A DNA stretch of 25,752 bases from Bacteroidales bacterium. GTDB lineage: Bacteria > Bacteroidota > Bacteroidia > Bacteroidales > UBA932. The stretch covers positions 1 to 25,752 of the forward strand of contig JAEENZ010000031.1 of assembly GCA_016283985.1 (NCBI GenBank), written 5' to 3'. The notes under the pieces were generated by a model. It was not told the DNA's origin, searched no databases, and was given only the letters and a program-made list of their open reading frames with translations. The translations under genes and the position numbers were made by a program. Within the stretch, counting starts at the first letter, position 1. Every line of letters starts with the position of its first letter. Of the stretch, positions 1-7,944 are shown piece after piece.

Positions 1-773
1 AGCAGAAGCCCTGCATCCTCTTCGTTTTCGGAGGAGGCTTCATCATGGGCGACCGCAACGCCAAGGCATACCTGCCCTGGTTCCGTCTCTACAACGAAAA
101 CGGCTACCGTGTCATCACCATCGACTATCGCCTCGGCCTCAAGGGCGCAGGCAATGTGGGAGTGAAAGATATAGATGTCATCTACAATGCGATACAGATA
201 GGCGTAGAAGACCTTTACAGCGCCACCGCGTTCATAATCGACAATGCCGAGGCCCTGGGCGTGGATCCTTCCAACATAGTCGTTTCCGGGTCTTCAGCCG
301 GAGCCATCATCTCCTTGCAGGCCGAATGGCACCTTTGCAACCGCAGCGGGCATTCAGGCATACTTCCGAAAGATTTTCGCTATGCCGGCGTGATGTCCTT
401 CTCCGGAGCGATCTTCTCCCGCGAGGGAAAGATCCGCTACGCACAGGAGCCCGCCCCCACCCTGCTGATGCACGGCACTGCCGACAAGATAGTGAACTAC
501 AAGCACATTGTATTCTTCAAGAACCGTTTCGAAGGTTCCAAACCGCTGGCAGATATCTACGCAAAGAACGCCTATAATTACAATATCTACCGTTACGAGG
601 GCAACCAGCACGAGATTGCCAGTTCCTTCGTGCGCAGTTTCCCGGAGCAGCTCCGCTTCCTGGAAACCAACGTGATGAAGGGCGAAAAAAGGATCGTCGA
701 CGTGAGCGTCAGCGATCCTTCGATAAAGGTCTGGAATGTGAATTCCACCAAGGAACTCTACAAGAACAACTAG
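1..773 (+). CDS. alpha/beta hydrolase (esterase/lipase-like), 5' partial
   Basis: The gene enters from the left edge with its reading frame starting at base 3, and it stops with TAG at 771-773. About 256 residues are visible. They begin at an oxyanion-hole motif of the HGGGF type (here FGGGFIMG) and continue with a strand ending in DYRLGL. The nucleophile elbow is G-S-S-A-G near base 294 (serine in the middle). An HGTADKIV segment supplies a likely catalytic Asp, and NQHEIA near the end supplies a likely His. This order is the classic alpha/beta hydrolase layout of the carboxylesterase/lipase type. The N-terminal region lies outside the window, so signal peptide and substrate are unknown. It converges on the nucleoside phosphorylase gene, the two TAG stops sharing one CTAG. 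The family is clear; the substrate is not. Confidence 0.85.
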   Translation, partial: QKPCILFVFGGGFIMGDRNAKAYLPWFRLYNENGYRVITIDYRLGLKGAGNVGVKDIDVIYNAIQIGVEDLYSATAFIIDNAEALGVDPSNIVVSGSSAGAIISLQAEWHLCNRSGHSGILPKDFRYAGVMSFSGAIFSREGKIRYAQEPAPTLLMHGTADKIVNYKHIVFFKNRFEGSKPLADIYAKNAYNYNIYRYEGNQHEIASSFVRSFPEQLRFLETNVMKGEKRIVDVSVSDPSIKVWNVNSTKELYKNN

Positions 774-1639
774 GCTGTCAGCTTGTCCAGCACAAGTTTC
801 ACAAGCTCGTTCACACGGGGCTTGTAGTCGGTGTTGGCATCCTTCAGGTAGCGATGCGCGATGGCGCAGCATACGGTGATTGCGTCGTGGCCCAGCTTTG
901 CGGCCATTCCGGCGAGAGCCGAGCCTTCCATCTCGAAGTTGGTGATCTTGTAGCCTTTGTGCTCGAACTTCTCGAAGTCCTCCAGCATGTTCGGCATAGC
1001 GAGGCCCTGGCGGACCACACGCCCCTGAGGGCCGTAGAAGCCGGATGCAGAGATGGTCATGCCCTTCACGGTGCAATCCTGGAAAAGGTCTATGAGCTTC
1101 TGGGAGCCGCGCACGAAGTAGGGATCCGGCAGATGTTTTGCCCAATGTGTAGCTTTCTTGAAAGCCTCCTCGAAGTCCGGAAGAGCGATTTCGTCGCGGC
1201 CTTCGTACCAGTTCATCAGACCGTCGCAGCCCACGGAGATGTGGCTGAGGATGAAGGAGCCGAGAGGAATCTCGGGCTGGATGGCGCCGCAGGTGCCGAT
1301 GCGGACGATGGTGAGCGTCCTGTGCTCGGGCTTGACCTCACGGGTCTTGAAATCCACGTTTGCAAGGGCGTCGAGTTCGGTCATGACTATGTCGATATTA
1401 TCGCAGCCGATGCCATGGGAAAGCGCCGTGACGCGCTTGCCGTTGTAGATTCCCGTCGCGAACGCGAATTCGCGGGACTGCCCCCTGGCTTCGATCTTGT
1501 CGAAGAGGGGCTCGAACATCTTCACGCGGTCGGGATCGCCGAAAACTATTACGAGGTCGGCCAGATCCTCCGGCTTCATGTGGATGTGGAATGCCGAGCC
1601 GTCGGCATTGATGATGAGTTCAGATTCAGGTATTCTCAT
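770..1639 (-). CDS. nucleoside phosphorylase (uridine phosphorylase-like)
   Basis: The 289-residue protein belongs to the PNP/UDP family of nucleoside phosphorylases, which reversibly split a nucleoside with phosphate into a free base and a ribose 1-phosphate in the cytoplasm. The phosphate-binding motif GDPDR lies at residues 34-38, the RIGTCGAI strand at about 113-120, and the ribose-binding FEMEGS motif at 235-240, all at family-typical places. A uridine phosphorylase is the best guess, but the base specificity cannot be fixed from motifs alone. The ATG is 11 nt downstream of the DUF4293 gene, and this is the last gene of the operon that begins with the GNAT-like gene. It supplies pyrimidine salvage to an otherwise mixed housekeeping operon. 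Confidence 0.9.
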   Translation of the reverse strand: MRIPESELIINADGSAFHIHMKPEDLADLVIVFGDPDRVKMFEPLFDKIEARGQSREFAFATGIYNGKRVTALSHGIGCDNIDIVMTELDALANVDFKTREVKPEHRTLTIVRIGTCGAIQPEIPLGSFILSHISVGCDGLMNWYEGRDEIALPDFEEAFKKATHWAKHLPDPYFVRGSQKLIDLFQDCTVKGMTISASGFYGPQGRVVRQGLAMPNMLEDFEKFEHKGYKITNFEMEGSALAGMAAKLGHDAITVCCAIAHRYLKDANTDYKPRVNELVKLVLDKLTA

Positions 1640-1650
1640 GGCTGGTTGTG

Positions 1651-2025
1651 TTATTTGCGTTTTGAGGCGCGCAGGCGGGATGCGCTGCGGACCAGTAATT
1701 CATCTTTCAGGATGGCCCTGGCGGCCAGGAAATCGAGGATCGCGGCCACTACCGGGAAGATCGCCGTCATGTTCAGCGAGGGACGCGGGTCCGCCGTGAA
1801 AAAAGACACGGCCATCCAAACCTGCAGGCCGAACAGGAGCAGCGCCGCAAGGTTGGAAAGCCTCATCTGCAGGGTTCGGGACTTAAGCGCAACGATGGCC
1901 AGCAGCTGGGCCGCAAGGGCTATGCTGAAAAGCACGATGAAACCCGTCCCATAAGGCTGGAAATACATCGCGACCAGCAGCCCCGACGCGATCAGAAGGT
2001 ACAAGGTTTGTATTCTCTGCCACAT
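1651..2025 (-). CDS. DUF4293 family membrane protein
   Basis: This is a 124-residue, very hydrophobic protein starting MWQRIQTLYLL, the typical opening of DUF4293 proteins of the Bacteroidetes. About four transmembrane helices can be seen (roughly residues 6-24, 28-46, 57-78 and 85-105), followed by a basic C-terminal tail. The function of the family is unknown to me. It sits 1 nt after the stop of the LytTR gene, so the two are almost certainly co-transcribed and probably translationally coupled. A membrane partner role for the LytTR protein is possible but is inference from adjacency only. Confidence 0.8.
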   Translation of the reverse strand: MWQRIQTLYLLIASGLLVAMYFQPYGTGFIVLFSIALAAQLLAIVALKSRTLQMRLSNLAALLLFGLQVWMAVSFFTADPRPSLNMTAIFPVVAAILDFLAARAILKDELLVRSASRLRASKRK

Positions 2026-2026
2026 A

Positions 2027-2542
2027 CTATCTCGAATTGAAAATGGCGAGCACGGCAGGTTCGTATGTCTTCGAAACCGGCACGTCCCCTATGCTGTCTA
2101 CGCCGAGGTCGGCGAAATAGCCGTCCTTCTCCTTATGCAGGACCTGCACCTTGGCCATGTTGATTATGTATTTGCGGTGGCAGCGCACCAGGTCGCTGTT
2201 CGCAAAACTCTCCTCTATGGTCTTGAGGCGGCAGCGGAGCATGTACTGTTTGATGCTTCCGGTGTAATCCTGATACCACACCTTTATGTAATTGTCGTCC
2301 GACTCGATGTAGTAGATATTCTTCAGGCGGATGCTCAGTTTCATGCCTCCTTCGTTGTCGGTCAGGGTTATGACCTTCTCGTCCGGAGAAGGAACCTCGG
2401 TATCCGACACCACTCCGCTCATGTTCATAAGCCTCACCGTCTTGATGCTCTTGCGCCAAGCCAGCAGCACTATAAGCACGAAGCACACCAGTGCAAGGGC
2501 CACTGCTGCCAAAACGAGTGAAACTATGGCTACGGCTTTCAT
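2027..2542 (-). CDS. membrane-anchored LytTR-domain DNA-binding protein
   Basis: The 171-residue protein has one strong N-terminal transmembrane helix (about residues 4-28, ending in AWRK) and then a LytTR DNA-binding domain from about residue 55 to the end. Characteristic segments are IYYIESDDNYIKVWY, LVRCHRKYIINMAKV and DVPVSKTYEPAV. There is no receiver domain, so it is not a standard two-component response regulator. The start chosen is the ATG at 2540-2542, which overlaps the prfA stop as TAATG. A longer open frame reaches 2602, but that extension is an out-of-frame shadow of prfA. It is probably a one-component, membrane-tethered regulator that senses an envelope or membrane signal; its targets cannot be seen here. 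Confidence 0.85.
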   Translation of the reverse strand: MKAVAIVSLVLAAVALALVCFVLIVLLAWRKSIKTVRLMNMSGVVSDTEVPSPDEKVITLTDNEGGMKLSIRLKNIYYIESDDNYIKVWYQDYTGSIKQYMLRCRLKTIEESFANSDLVRCHRKYIINMAKVQVLHKEKDGYFADLGVDSIGDVPVSKTYEPAVLAIFNSR

Positions 2543-3630
2543 TATTCTCCGGCTTCCTTGAGGCGTTCTGCGTTCTCGGCCACCTGCAGCTGGTCGATGC
2601 ACTCCCGGATGTCACCGTCCATGAAAGCGGGCAGGTTGTACATGGTCCAGTTGATACGGTGGTCCGTCACGCGGGACTGAGGATAGTTATAGGTGCGTAT
2701 CTTGGCGGAACGGTCGCCGGTGGAGACCATGGTCTTGCGCTTGGCTGCGATTCCGTCGAGATACTTCTGATGCTCCATGTTGTAGAGGCGCGTGCGGAGT
2801 TCCTCCATGGCGCGTTCCGCATTCTTGATCTGGGAGCGTTCCTCCTGGCACTGCACCACGATTCCAGAAGGGATGTGGGTCAGACGCACGGCGGAGTAGG
2901 TCGTGTTGACGCCCTGGCCGCCGGGGCCGGAGGCGCAGAAGAGATCTTTGCGGATGTCGGCGGGGTTGATCTCTATGTCGAACTCCCCTGCCTCGGGGAA
3001 AACGGCCACGGAAGCCGCCGAGGTCTGGATTCGGCCCTGTGTTTCCGTTTGGGGCACGCGCTGGACGCGGTGTACGCCGGATTCATACTTCATGATGCCG
3101 TAAACCCCATCCGGTCCGGAAAGCTTGAAGACCACCTGCTTGAACCCTCCGGAAGTGCCGGGGGCCTGGTCGGTGATTTCCAGCTTCCAGCCCATGCTCT
3201 CCGCGAAATGCTGATACATGCGGAAAAGGTCGCCGGCGAAGATGGCGGCTTCGTCGCCGCCGGTGCCTCCGCGGATTTCCACCAGGGCGTTCTTGCCGTC
3301 GTCGGGATCCGCAGGGATGAGCAGAAGCTTGATGTTCTGCTCGATAGAGGGTATCTGGCCCTCTATCTCGGTAATCTCTTCGCGTGCCATCTCCTTGAGC
3401 TCGGGATCGTTCTCGTTCATGAAAACGTCCTTCGCGGAAGCGAGGTTGTCCAGCTTCTTCTTATAGTCCAGCCCGGCCTTGATGATGGGCTCGAGCTCCT
3501 TGTAGTCTTTGTTGAGCTGTACGTACTTCTTCATGTCCGACATCACGTCGGGGCTGGAAAGCTGCTCCTGGAGGGAAGCGAACTTGCCTTGAAGGGAGAG
3601 TACTTTCTCGAGTAACTTGCTGTCTGCCAT
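2542..3630 (-). CDS. prfA: peptide chain release factor 1
   Basis: RF1 recognises UAA and UAG in the ribosomal A site and triggers hydrolysis of the peptidyl-tRNA. The protein has 362 residues, the usual RF1 length. The catalytic GGQ is at residues 237-239 within [11 protein letters not shown], and the stop-codon-reading P-x-T tripeptide is PQT at 193-195 in [12 protein letters not shown]2 would have SPF instead, which excludes RF2. The ATG lies 5 nt after the stop of the GNAT-like gene, and the TAA stop overlaps the ATG of the LytTR gene, so prfA sits inside an operon. All key motifs are intact. Confidence 0.97.
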   Translation of the reverse strand: MADSKLLEKVLSLQGKFASLQEQLSSPDVMSDMKKYVQLNKDYKELEPIIKAGLDYKKKLDNLASAKDVFMNENDPELKEMAREEITEIEGQIPSIEQNIKLLLIPADPDDGKNALVEIRGGTGGDEAAIFAGDLFRMYQHFAESMGWKLEITDQAPGTSGGFKQVVFKLSGPDGVYGIMKYESGVHRVQRVPQTETQGRIQTSAASVAVFPEAGEFDIEINPADIRKDLFCASGPGGQGVNTTYSAVRLTHIPSGIVVQCQEERSQIKNAERAMEELRTRLYNMEHQKYLDGIAAKRKTMVSTGDRSAKIRTYNYPQSRVTDHRINWTMYNLPAFMDGDIRECIDQLQVAENAERLKEAGE

Positions 3631-3635
3631 AAATC

Positions 3636-4760
3636 TTATTCTCCTATCTTCTTGATGTAGCAGCGGCGGCGCATGAAAGGCTCGTGTTCATAGCTGTTCC
3701 AGATGTTCACGGCGCTGTTGCTCTCAATCTGGGGATTGGAAATCGCCCAGCGCATTCCCACGCGTATGGCCTTGTCCGCCATTTCTTTATAATACACCGC
3801 CGACACTCCCTTGTTCTGCCATTCCGGCACGGCGCCGTTGATCATGAGGTCGGTGGTTTCGAAATCGTGCATTGCACGGAGCAGATGGATCCAGCCGAAA
3901 GGAAAAAGCCTGCCCTTCGCTTTCTGGAGCGCACGGGATATCGTCGGGAAGGAAATCCCGAATGCTACTATCTGATCGTGTTCGTCGAGCAACAGGCAAC
4001 TTGCCTTGTCGGTGATGTAGGGCATGGAATCCGCCGCTTCCTGGTCGATTTCGGCATCCGTGAAAGGAATGAAGTTATACACCGTTTCGGCGAAACTGTC
4101 GCTATAGAGGCGGAAGAACTTCCGGACCATCTCGGGATCCTTCTTCAGTTTGTCCAGGCTGCCGAAATGCAGGTTGTAGCGTTCTTCCACTATCTTGGCC
4201 ACGCGACGGGCCTTTTCCGGAACTCCGTGATTGGCCACCATCTTGTACTGGATCCAGTCACACTCCTTCTCGAAGCCGAGTTCCTCCATGAAATCATTAT
4301 AGTAGGGATAATTGTAGAGGCAGTTGAAAGGAGGGGTGTTCTCGTAGCCTTCCACCAGCATGCCCTGCTTGCCGAGCGTGTTGTAGTAGAGGGGGCCGTG
4401 AATGGTATCCATCCCCTGCTCCTTCGCCCACGCTTCGGCCGTTTCGAGCAACATGCGGGCCACCTTTATGTCCTTGATGGTGTCGAACCATCCGAAACGC
4501 ACGCACTTCTTGTCGTAGCGCTCGTTGTAACGGGGGTTGATCATGGCGCAGATACGCCCCACCGTCTTCTTGCCGTCCAGAACCATCCACATCTTGTGTA
4601 CGCAGTGCTCGAGTGCGGCATCCTTCGTCAGGTTGCGCACTTCCCTGAAATGCAGGGCGGGAACATACTGGGGGCACCCTTTGTAGAGGATGTCAGGAAA
4701 ACGCACGAAACGGAGGATATCCTTTGCGTCTTTGACTTCAATTATCCTGTAGTCTGCCAT
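3636..4760 (-). CDS. GNAT-superfamily acyltransferase-like protein
   Basis: This is a 374-residue protein of a type common in Bacteroidetes and usually annotated as GNAT family N-acetyltransferase or hypothetical. The N-terminal part contains an acyltransferase-like core ([19 protein letters not shown], about residues 57-75), followed by [20 protein letters not shown] and a second GNAT-like half near the C-terminus. The substrate is unknown. I chose the ATG at 4758-4760 (MADYR) over a TTG three codons upstream, because a TATATTTG box sits exactly 6 nt before this ATG and covers the TTG region. It heads the operon that continues into prfA. The fold assignment is good; the reaction is not known. 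Confidence 0.75.
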   Translation of the reverse strand: MADYRIIEVKDAKDILRFVRFPDILYKGCPQYVPALHFREVRNLTKDAALEHCVHKMWMVLDGKKTVGRICAMINPRYNERYDKKCVRFGWFDTIKDIKVARMLLETAEAWAKEQGMDTIHGPLYYNTLGKQGMLVEGYENTPPFNCLYNYPYYNDFMEELGFEKECDWIQYKMVANHGVPEKARRVAKIVEERYNLHFGSLDKLKKDPEMVRKFFRLYSDSFAETVYNFIPFTDAEIDQEAADSMPYITDKASCLLLDEHDQIVAFGISFPTISRALQKAKGRLFPFGWIHLLRAMHDFETTDLMINGAVPEWQNKGVSAVYYKEMADKAIRVGMRWAISNPQIESNSAVNIWNSYEHEPFMRRRCYIKKIGE

Positions 4761-4766
4761 AATCTG

Positions 4767-4774
4767 CAAATATA
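4767..4774 (-). promoter_or_regulatory. -7 promoter element for the GNAT-like/prfA operon
   Basis: TATATTTG read on the minus strand matches the Bacteroidetes -7 consensus TAnnTTTG exactly. It lies in the 22-nt gap between the CoA-transferase stop and the GNAT-like ATG and ends 6 nt before that ATG. Transcription would start at or next to the start codon, implying a leaderless or nearly leaderless mRNA. No clear -33 TTTG is seen. Confidence 0.6.
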
Positions 4775-4782
4775 ACTCTTTT

Positions 4783-6081
4783 TTATTTCACCGTGAGCCA
4801 ATGGGGGCCGAAGCGCTCAAAGGCGGCACGGTCCAGGGCCTCGCGGTCGTCGGGATGGGCGATGCTGATCATGAGCCTGGCGCGCTCCTGAAGGGATTTT
4901 CCGTAGAGGTCCACGGCTCCGTATTCGGTTACGATCCAGTGGGCGTCCGCACGCGGGGTGACAACCCCTGCGCCGGGATTCAGCGTTGCCACGATCTTGT
5001 TCTTGCCCTTGTTGGTGCGGGATGCGAACGCGGTAATGCTCTTGCCTCCCTCGCTCATCGAAGCGCCGCGGACGAACTCCACCTGGCCACCGGTTCCGGA
5101 GAAGATGCGGGTGCCGATGCTGTCGGCGCTTATCTGCCCGGTGATGTCCACCTCGGTGGCCGAATTAATGGCCTTCATGTTAGGATTCTGACGGATGACG
5201 AAGGGGTCGTTCACATATTTGATATCCCGCATGAGCACGTCGGGATTGTGGTCGATGAATGAGTAAACCTCGTTGCTGCCAAGCAGGAATGAAGCCACTA
5301 TCTTGCCCTTGTCAATGGCCTTGCAGGAACCGTTGATGACGCCTTTCTTGATGAGGCGCAGCAGGCCGTCGGCGAACATTTCGGTGTGGAGTCCCAGGTT
5401 CTTATGGTTGGTGAGCTGGGCCGCAAGGGCGTTCGGAAGCGCGCCGATTCCCATCTGTATGCAGTCGCCGTCATCCACCAAGGCAGCGCAGTTCTTGCCT
5501 ATGAGCACCTCGGTGGGGGTTGGCTCGGCGAACGCGGCGGTCACCAGCGGAGTGTCGTCCTGCACCAGATAGTCGAACTGGTCCACGCTGAGAAGGTCTC
5601 CGAAAGCAAAAGGCACGTTGGGGTTCACAACGCCGATGACGAGGTCGGCGCTCTCCACGGCCGCGACGGAGCAATCCACGGAGGTACCCAGCGACACCCT
5701 CCCCTGCTCGTCTGGAAGGGAAACCTGCACCAGGGCGGCCCCGAGAGGGATCTGCCTCGTGCGGTATAGTTTCTGGCTCTCGCCGAGATGAACGGGGAGA
5801 TAATCCGCATAACCGGCATTCACGTTCGCACGCACATTGGGGCCCAGGAAGAAGCCCTGGTCGAAGAAGATGCCCTCGTAGCGAGGCTCGCTGTAGGGGG
5901 CGGGGCCTTCGGTGTGGAAGTGGTGGAAATGGAGGTCCCTCACATCCCCGGCATCAGCACGGCGGCAGAGCGCGTTGATGAGAGCGTGAGGCACGCTTGC
6001 AACGCTGCTCAGATGGATGTGGCTGCCGGAAGGGATGTGGCTGACCGCCTCATCGGCGGATACGTATCTGATTGCTTTCAT
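4783..6081 (-). CDS. acetyl-CoA hydrolase / short-chain acyl-CoA:acetate CoA-transferase
   Basis: The 432-residue protein belongs to the acetyl-CoA hydrolase/transferase family that includes 4-hydroxybutyrate and butyryl-CoA:acetate CoA-transferases. It would move CoA between acetate and another short-chain acid. The glycine motif GIGALPNALAAQL is at residues 211-223, and the catalytic glutamate is E234 in GLHTEMFADG. A second conserved block, GTGGQVEFVRGAS, lies in the C-terminal domain. The length is typical and no break is seen. It is transcribed alone from a promoter in front of it, separately from mazG upstream. With ackA-pta in the same window it points to acetate-linked fermentation. 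The exact acyl donor (succinyl, propionyl or butyryl) cannot be decided from sequence. Confidence 0.88.
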   Translation of the reverse strand: MKAIRYVSADEAVSHIPSGSHIHLSSVASVPHALINALCRRADAGDVRDLHFHHFHTEGPAPYSEPRYEGIFFDQGFFLGPNVRANVNAGYADYLPVHLGESQKLYRTRQIPLGAALVQVSLPDEQGRVSLGTSVDCSVAAVESADLVIGVVNPNVPFAFGDLLSVDQFDYLVQDDTPLVTAAFAEPTPTEVLIGKNCAALVDDGDCIQMGIGALPNALAAQLTNHKNLGLHTEMFADGLLRLIKKGVINGSCKAIDKGKIVASFLLGSNEVYSFIDHNPDVLMRDIKYVNDPFVIRQNPNMKAINSATEVDITGQISADSIGTRIFSGTGGQVEFVRGASMSEGGKSITAFASRTNKGKNKIVATLNPGAGVVTPRADAHWIVTEYGAVDLYGKSLQERARLMISIAHPDDREALDRAAFERFGPHWLTVK

Positions 6082-6112
6082 CTGGTATATTTCTTATTCT
6101 TGCAATAACTTA

Positions 6113-6120
6113 CAAAGATA
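6113..6120 (-). promoter_or_regulatory. -7 promoter element for the CoA-transferase gene
   Basis: TATCTTTG on the minus strand is an exact match to TAnnTTTG, placed 31 nt before the CoA-transferase ATG in the AT-rich 55-nt gap behind mazG. It separates this gene from the mazG operon. No convincing -33 TTTG is found at the usual spacing. Confidence 0.6.
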
Positions 6121-6136
6121 AGAAATATTTGGGACT

Positions 6137-6928
6137 TTACAGCCCTTTGGCCTTGCCTTCGTCCCAGATTTCGTCCATCTCCGCAAGGGTCATCTGCTTG
6201 AGGTCGCGTCCCTGCGCGATGGTCCGTTCTTCGAGGTATGTAAAACGGCGGCGGAACTTCTCGCAGGCCTTGTCGAGGGCCACCGATGGGTCAACTCCAT
6301 ATAGGCGGGCGGCATTCACCACCGCGAACAGAAGATCACCGAATTCCTCCTCCTTGTGTGCGGTTCCAGGCTCTTCTACGGCCTCCCTGGCCTCGCCGAA
6401 TTCTTCCAGGACCTTGTCCCAGACCTGCTGCGGTTCTTCCCAGTCGAAGCCAACGCTGCGGGCCTTGTCCTGCATTGCATAGGCCTTGAGCACAGGCGGG
6501 AAACTCTTGGGAACACCGCCCAGGATGGTGCGGTTGCCGCCTTTTTCCTTGGTCTTGATGAGTTCCCAGTTCTTGGCGACTTCTTCTTCGGTCATACCCT
6601 CGGATGCCCCGTCTCCGAACACATGGGGATGGCGGAAACGCATCTTCTCGCAAAGGCCATTGATTACATCGGCAATGTCCCAGCGGCCCTCTTCTTCGGC
6701 TATGCGCGCGTAGAATATTATATGAAGAAGCACATCGCCGAGCTCTTTGCGGAGGTCCTTGTCGTCACTGCGCAGCACCGCATCGCTCAACTCATAAACC
6801 TCCTCCACGGTCATCGGCCGCAGGCTTTCCGTAGTCTGCGCCGCATTCCACGGGCACTTCGCCCGCAGCGTCTCCATTATATCCAGCGCCTCAGCGAACG
6901 CCGCCAGTTTTTCTTCTTTGGTATGCAT
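6137..6928 (-). CDS. mazG: nucleoside triphosphate pyrophosphohydrolase MazG
   Basis: MazG hydrolyses nucleoside triphosphates to monophosphates and pyrophosphate, cleaning abnormal nucleotides from the pool. The 263-residue length matches the two-domain bacterial form. The first domain shows CPWNAAQTTESLRP (25-38), the metal-binding EExxE at 42-46 and ELGD at 62-65. A second, weaker MazG repeat near residues 170-235 contains EEEFGDLLFAVVNAAR. The ATG is 4 nt after the rsmD stop, so it is the last gene of the operon starting at 8640. All metal-binding acidic residues of the first domain appear present. Confidence 0.93.
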   Translation of the reverse strand: MHTKEEKLAAFAEALDIMETLRAKCPWNAAQTTESLRPMTVEEVYELSDAVLRSDDKDLRKELGDVLLHIIFYARIAEEEGRWDIADVINGLCEKMRFRHPHVFGDGASEGMTEEEVAKNWELIKTKEKGGNRTILGGVPKSFPPVLKAYAMQDKARSVGFDWEEPQQVWDKVLEEFGEAREAVEEPGTAHKEEEFGDLLFAVVNAARLYGVDPSVALDKACEKFRRRFTYLEERTIAQGRDLKQMTLAEMDEIWDEGKAKGL

Positions 6929-6932
6929 CGGA

Positions 6933-7466
6933 TTATTTTGTAAAGAACGAGAAGTGCACGCGGCCGTAGACTTTTTCCTTCACGAAAGCAGGGTGCGATG
7001 CGAATGAGTGTTCGTCGCCGTGCTCGAGGATGAAGTAGCAGCCGGGATGCAGTATATCCTGCGAGAGGACCTTGTCCGGGATGGTTTCGAGGCCTTCGAG
7101 GGCGTAAGGCGGGTCCGCGAAGATCAGGTCGAACTTTTCGGTGCAGATGGGAAGGAAGTCGAAGACGTTGTCACGCACCATGGTCACGTTCCCAAGGCCC
7201 AGCCGGGCGGCCTCACGCTTGATGAAGGATGCATTCTCCCGCGCCATTTCCACGCAATAGACATGTGCCGCGCCACGGGAAGCGAATTCGAAACTGATGG
7301 CCCCGGTGCCTCCGAAGAGGTCCAGCACCTTCAGGTCTTCGAACTCGTATTCGTTGTTGAGGATATTGAAAAGGCCCTCCCTCGCAAAATCCGTGGTGGG
7401 TCTCGCCGCATAACGCTGCGGCAGCTCTATGGTCTTCCCCTTGAGGGTTCCGCCGATGATCCTCAT
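6933..7466 (-). CDS. rsmD: 16S rRNA (guanine966-N2)-methyltransferase RsmD
   Basis: The 177-residue, SAM-dependent methyltransferase modifies G966 of 16S rRNA in the small subunit. It opens MRIIGGTLKGK, typical of RsmD, and has RPTTDFAREGLFNIL at about 22-36. The SAM-binding motif DLFGGTG is at 49-55, and the catalytic DPPY is at 118-121. Length and motif order are those of the family. Its ATG overlaps the stop of the DUF3822-like gene by 4 nt (ATGA), and mazG follows 4 nt after its stop. Pairing of rsmD with a DUF3822 gene is, as I recall, common in Bacteroidetes. Confidence 0.93.
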   Translation of the reverse strand: MRIIGGTLKGKTIELPQRYAARPTTDFAREGLFNILNNEYEFEDLKVLDLFGGTGAISFEFASRGAAHVYCVEMARENASFIKREAARLGLGNVTMVRDNVFDFLPICTEKFDLIFADPPYALEGLETIPDKVLSQDILHPGCYFILEHGDEHSFASHPAFVKEKVYGRVHFSFFTK

Positions 7467-7942
7467 ATCTGCTCCACCGACTTGAAATAGCGGTAGAGGC
7501 TCATCTCCTCCTCGGGCCCCACGAAACTGCGCATGCAGATGGTGGAGACCTCCGGATTGAGCTGCAGCTGCTTCATCGCCAGGAAGATGTAGTATTCGGC
7601 CGTGGTGAAGTCCGGAGCCTGGAACACGTTCGCCAGAAGCAGGCTGCCCCCCTGGGCGATCGCCAGGAAGAGATACCCCTCCTTGTGGGAAGCGACTATC
7701 TTGTTGTAGTCCCTGCAGGATGGAAGGTCTTTAAGAAGATAATAGAGCTCGGGCAGAGCCTCAACCCTCTCATTCTCAACTGCATACACCAAAACGGCAT
7801 CGTACTGTGGAACCTCCACCCACTTCACGGTTTCGCTCTCCTTCAAAGACGCGACTTCTGCCAGAATATCTCTTGCAGAAGTCGTATTGAAGAAGTGCGT
7901 CGGCACTAAAGTGCACGCAGGCGTGAGAATGGAGACTTCCAC
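7463..7942 (-). CDS. short DUF3822-like protein
   Basis: The 159-residue protein resembles the C-terminal two thirds of DUF3822 proteins, which are usually about 250-280 residues and found beside rsmD in Bacteroidetes. Recognisable parts are ACTLVPTHFF near the start, YDAVLVYAVEN, and the segment LLLANVFQAPDFTTAEYYIF. The start is the GTG at 7940-7942, 2 nt after the TAG of the preceding gene. An in-frame TAA lies only a few codons upstream (7955-7957), so the protein cannot be longer without a frameshift. The usual N-terminal half is therefore missing. It overlaps rsmD by 4 nt. The family function is unknown to me. Confidence 0.65.
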   Translation of the reverse strand: MEVSILTPACTLVPTHFFNTTSARDILAEVASLKESETVKWVEVPQYDAVLVYAVENERVEALPELYYLLKDLPSCRDYNKIVASHKEGYLFLAIAQGGSLLLANVFQAPDFTTAEYYIFLAMKQLQLNPEVSTICMRSFVGPEEEMSLYRYFKSVEQI

Positions 7943-7944
7943 CT

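Noticed and set aside
2543..2602. Longer start for the LytTR protein
   Set aside because: The extra residues are an out-of-frame reading of the prfA 3' end, and the ATG at 2542 is coupled to the prfA stop and begins a clean membrane helix.
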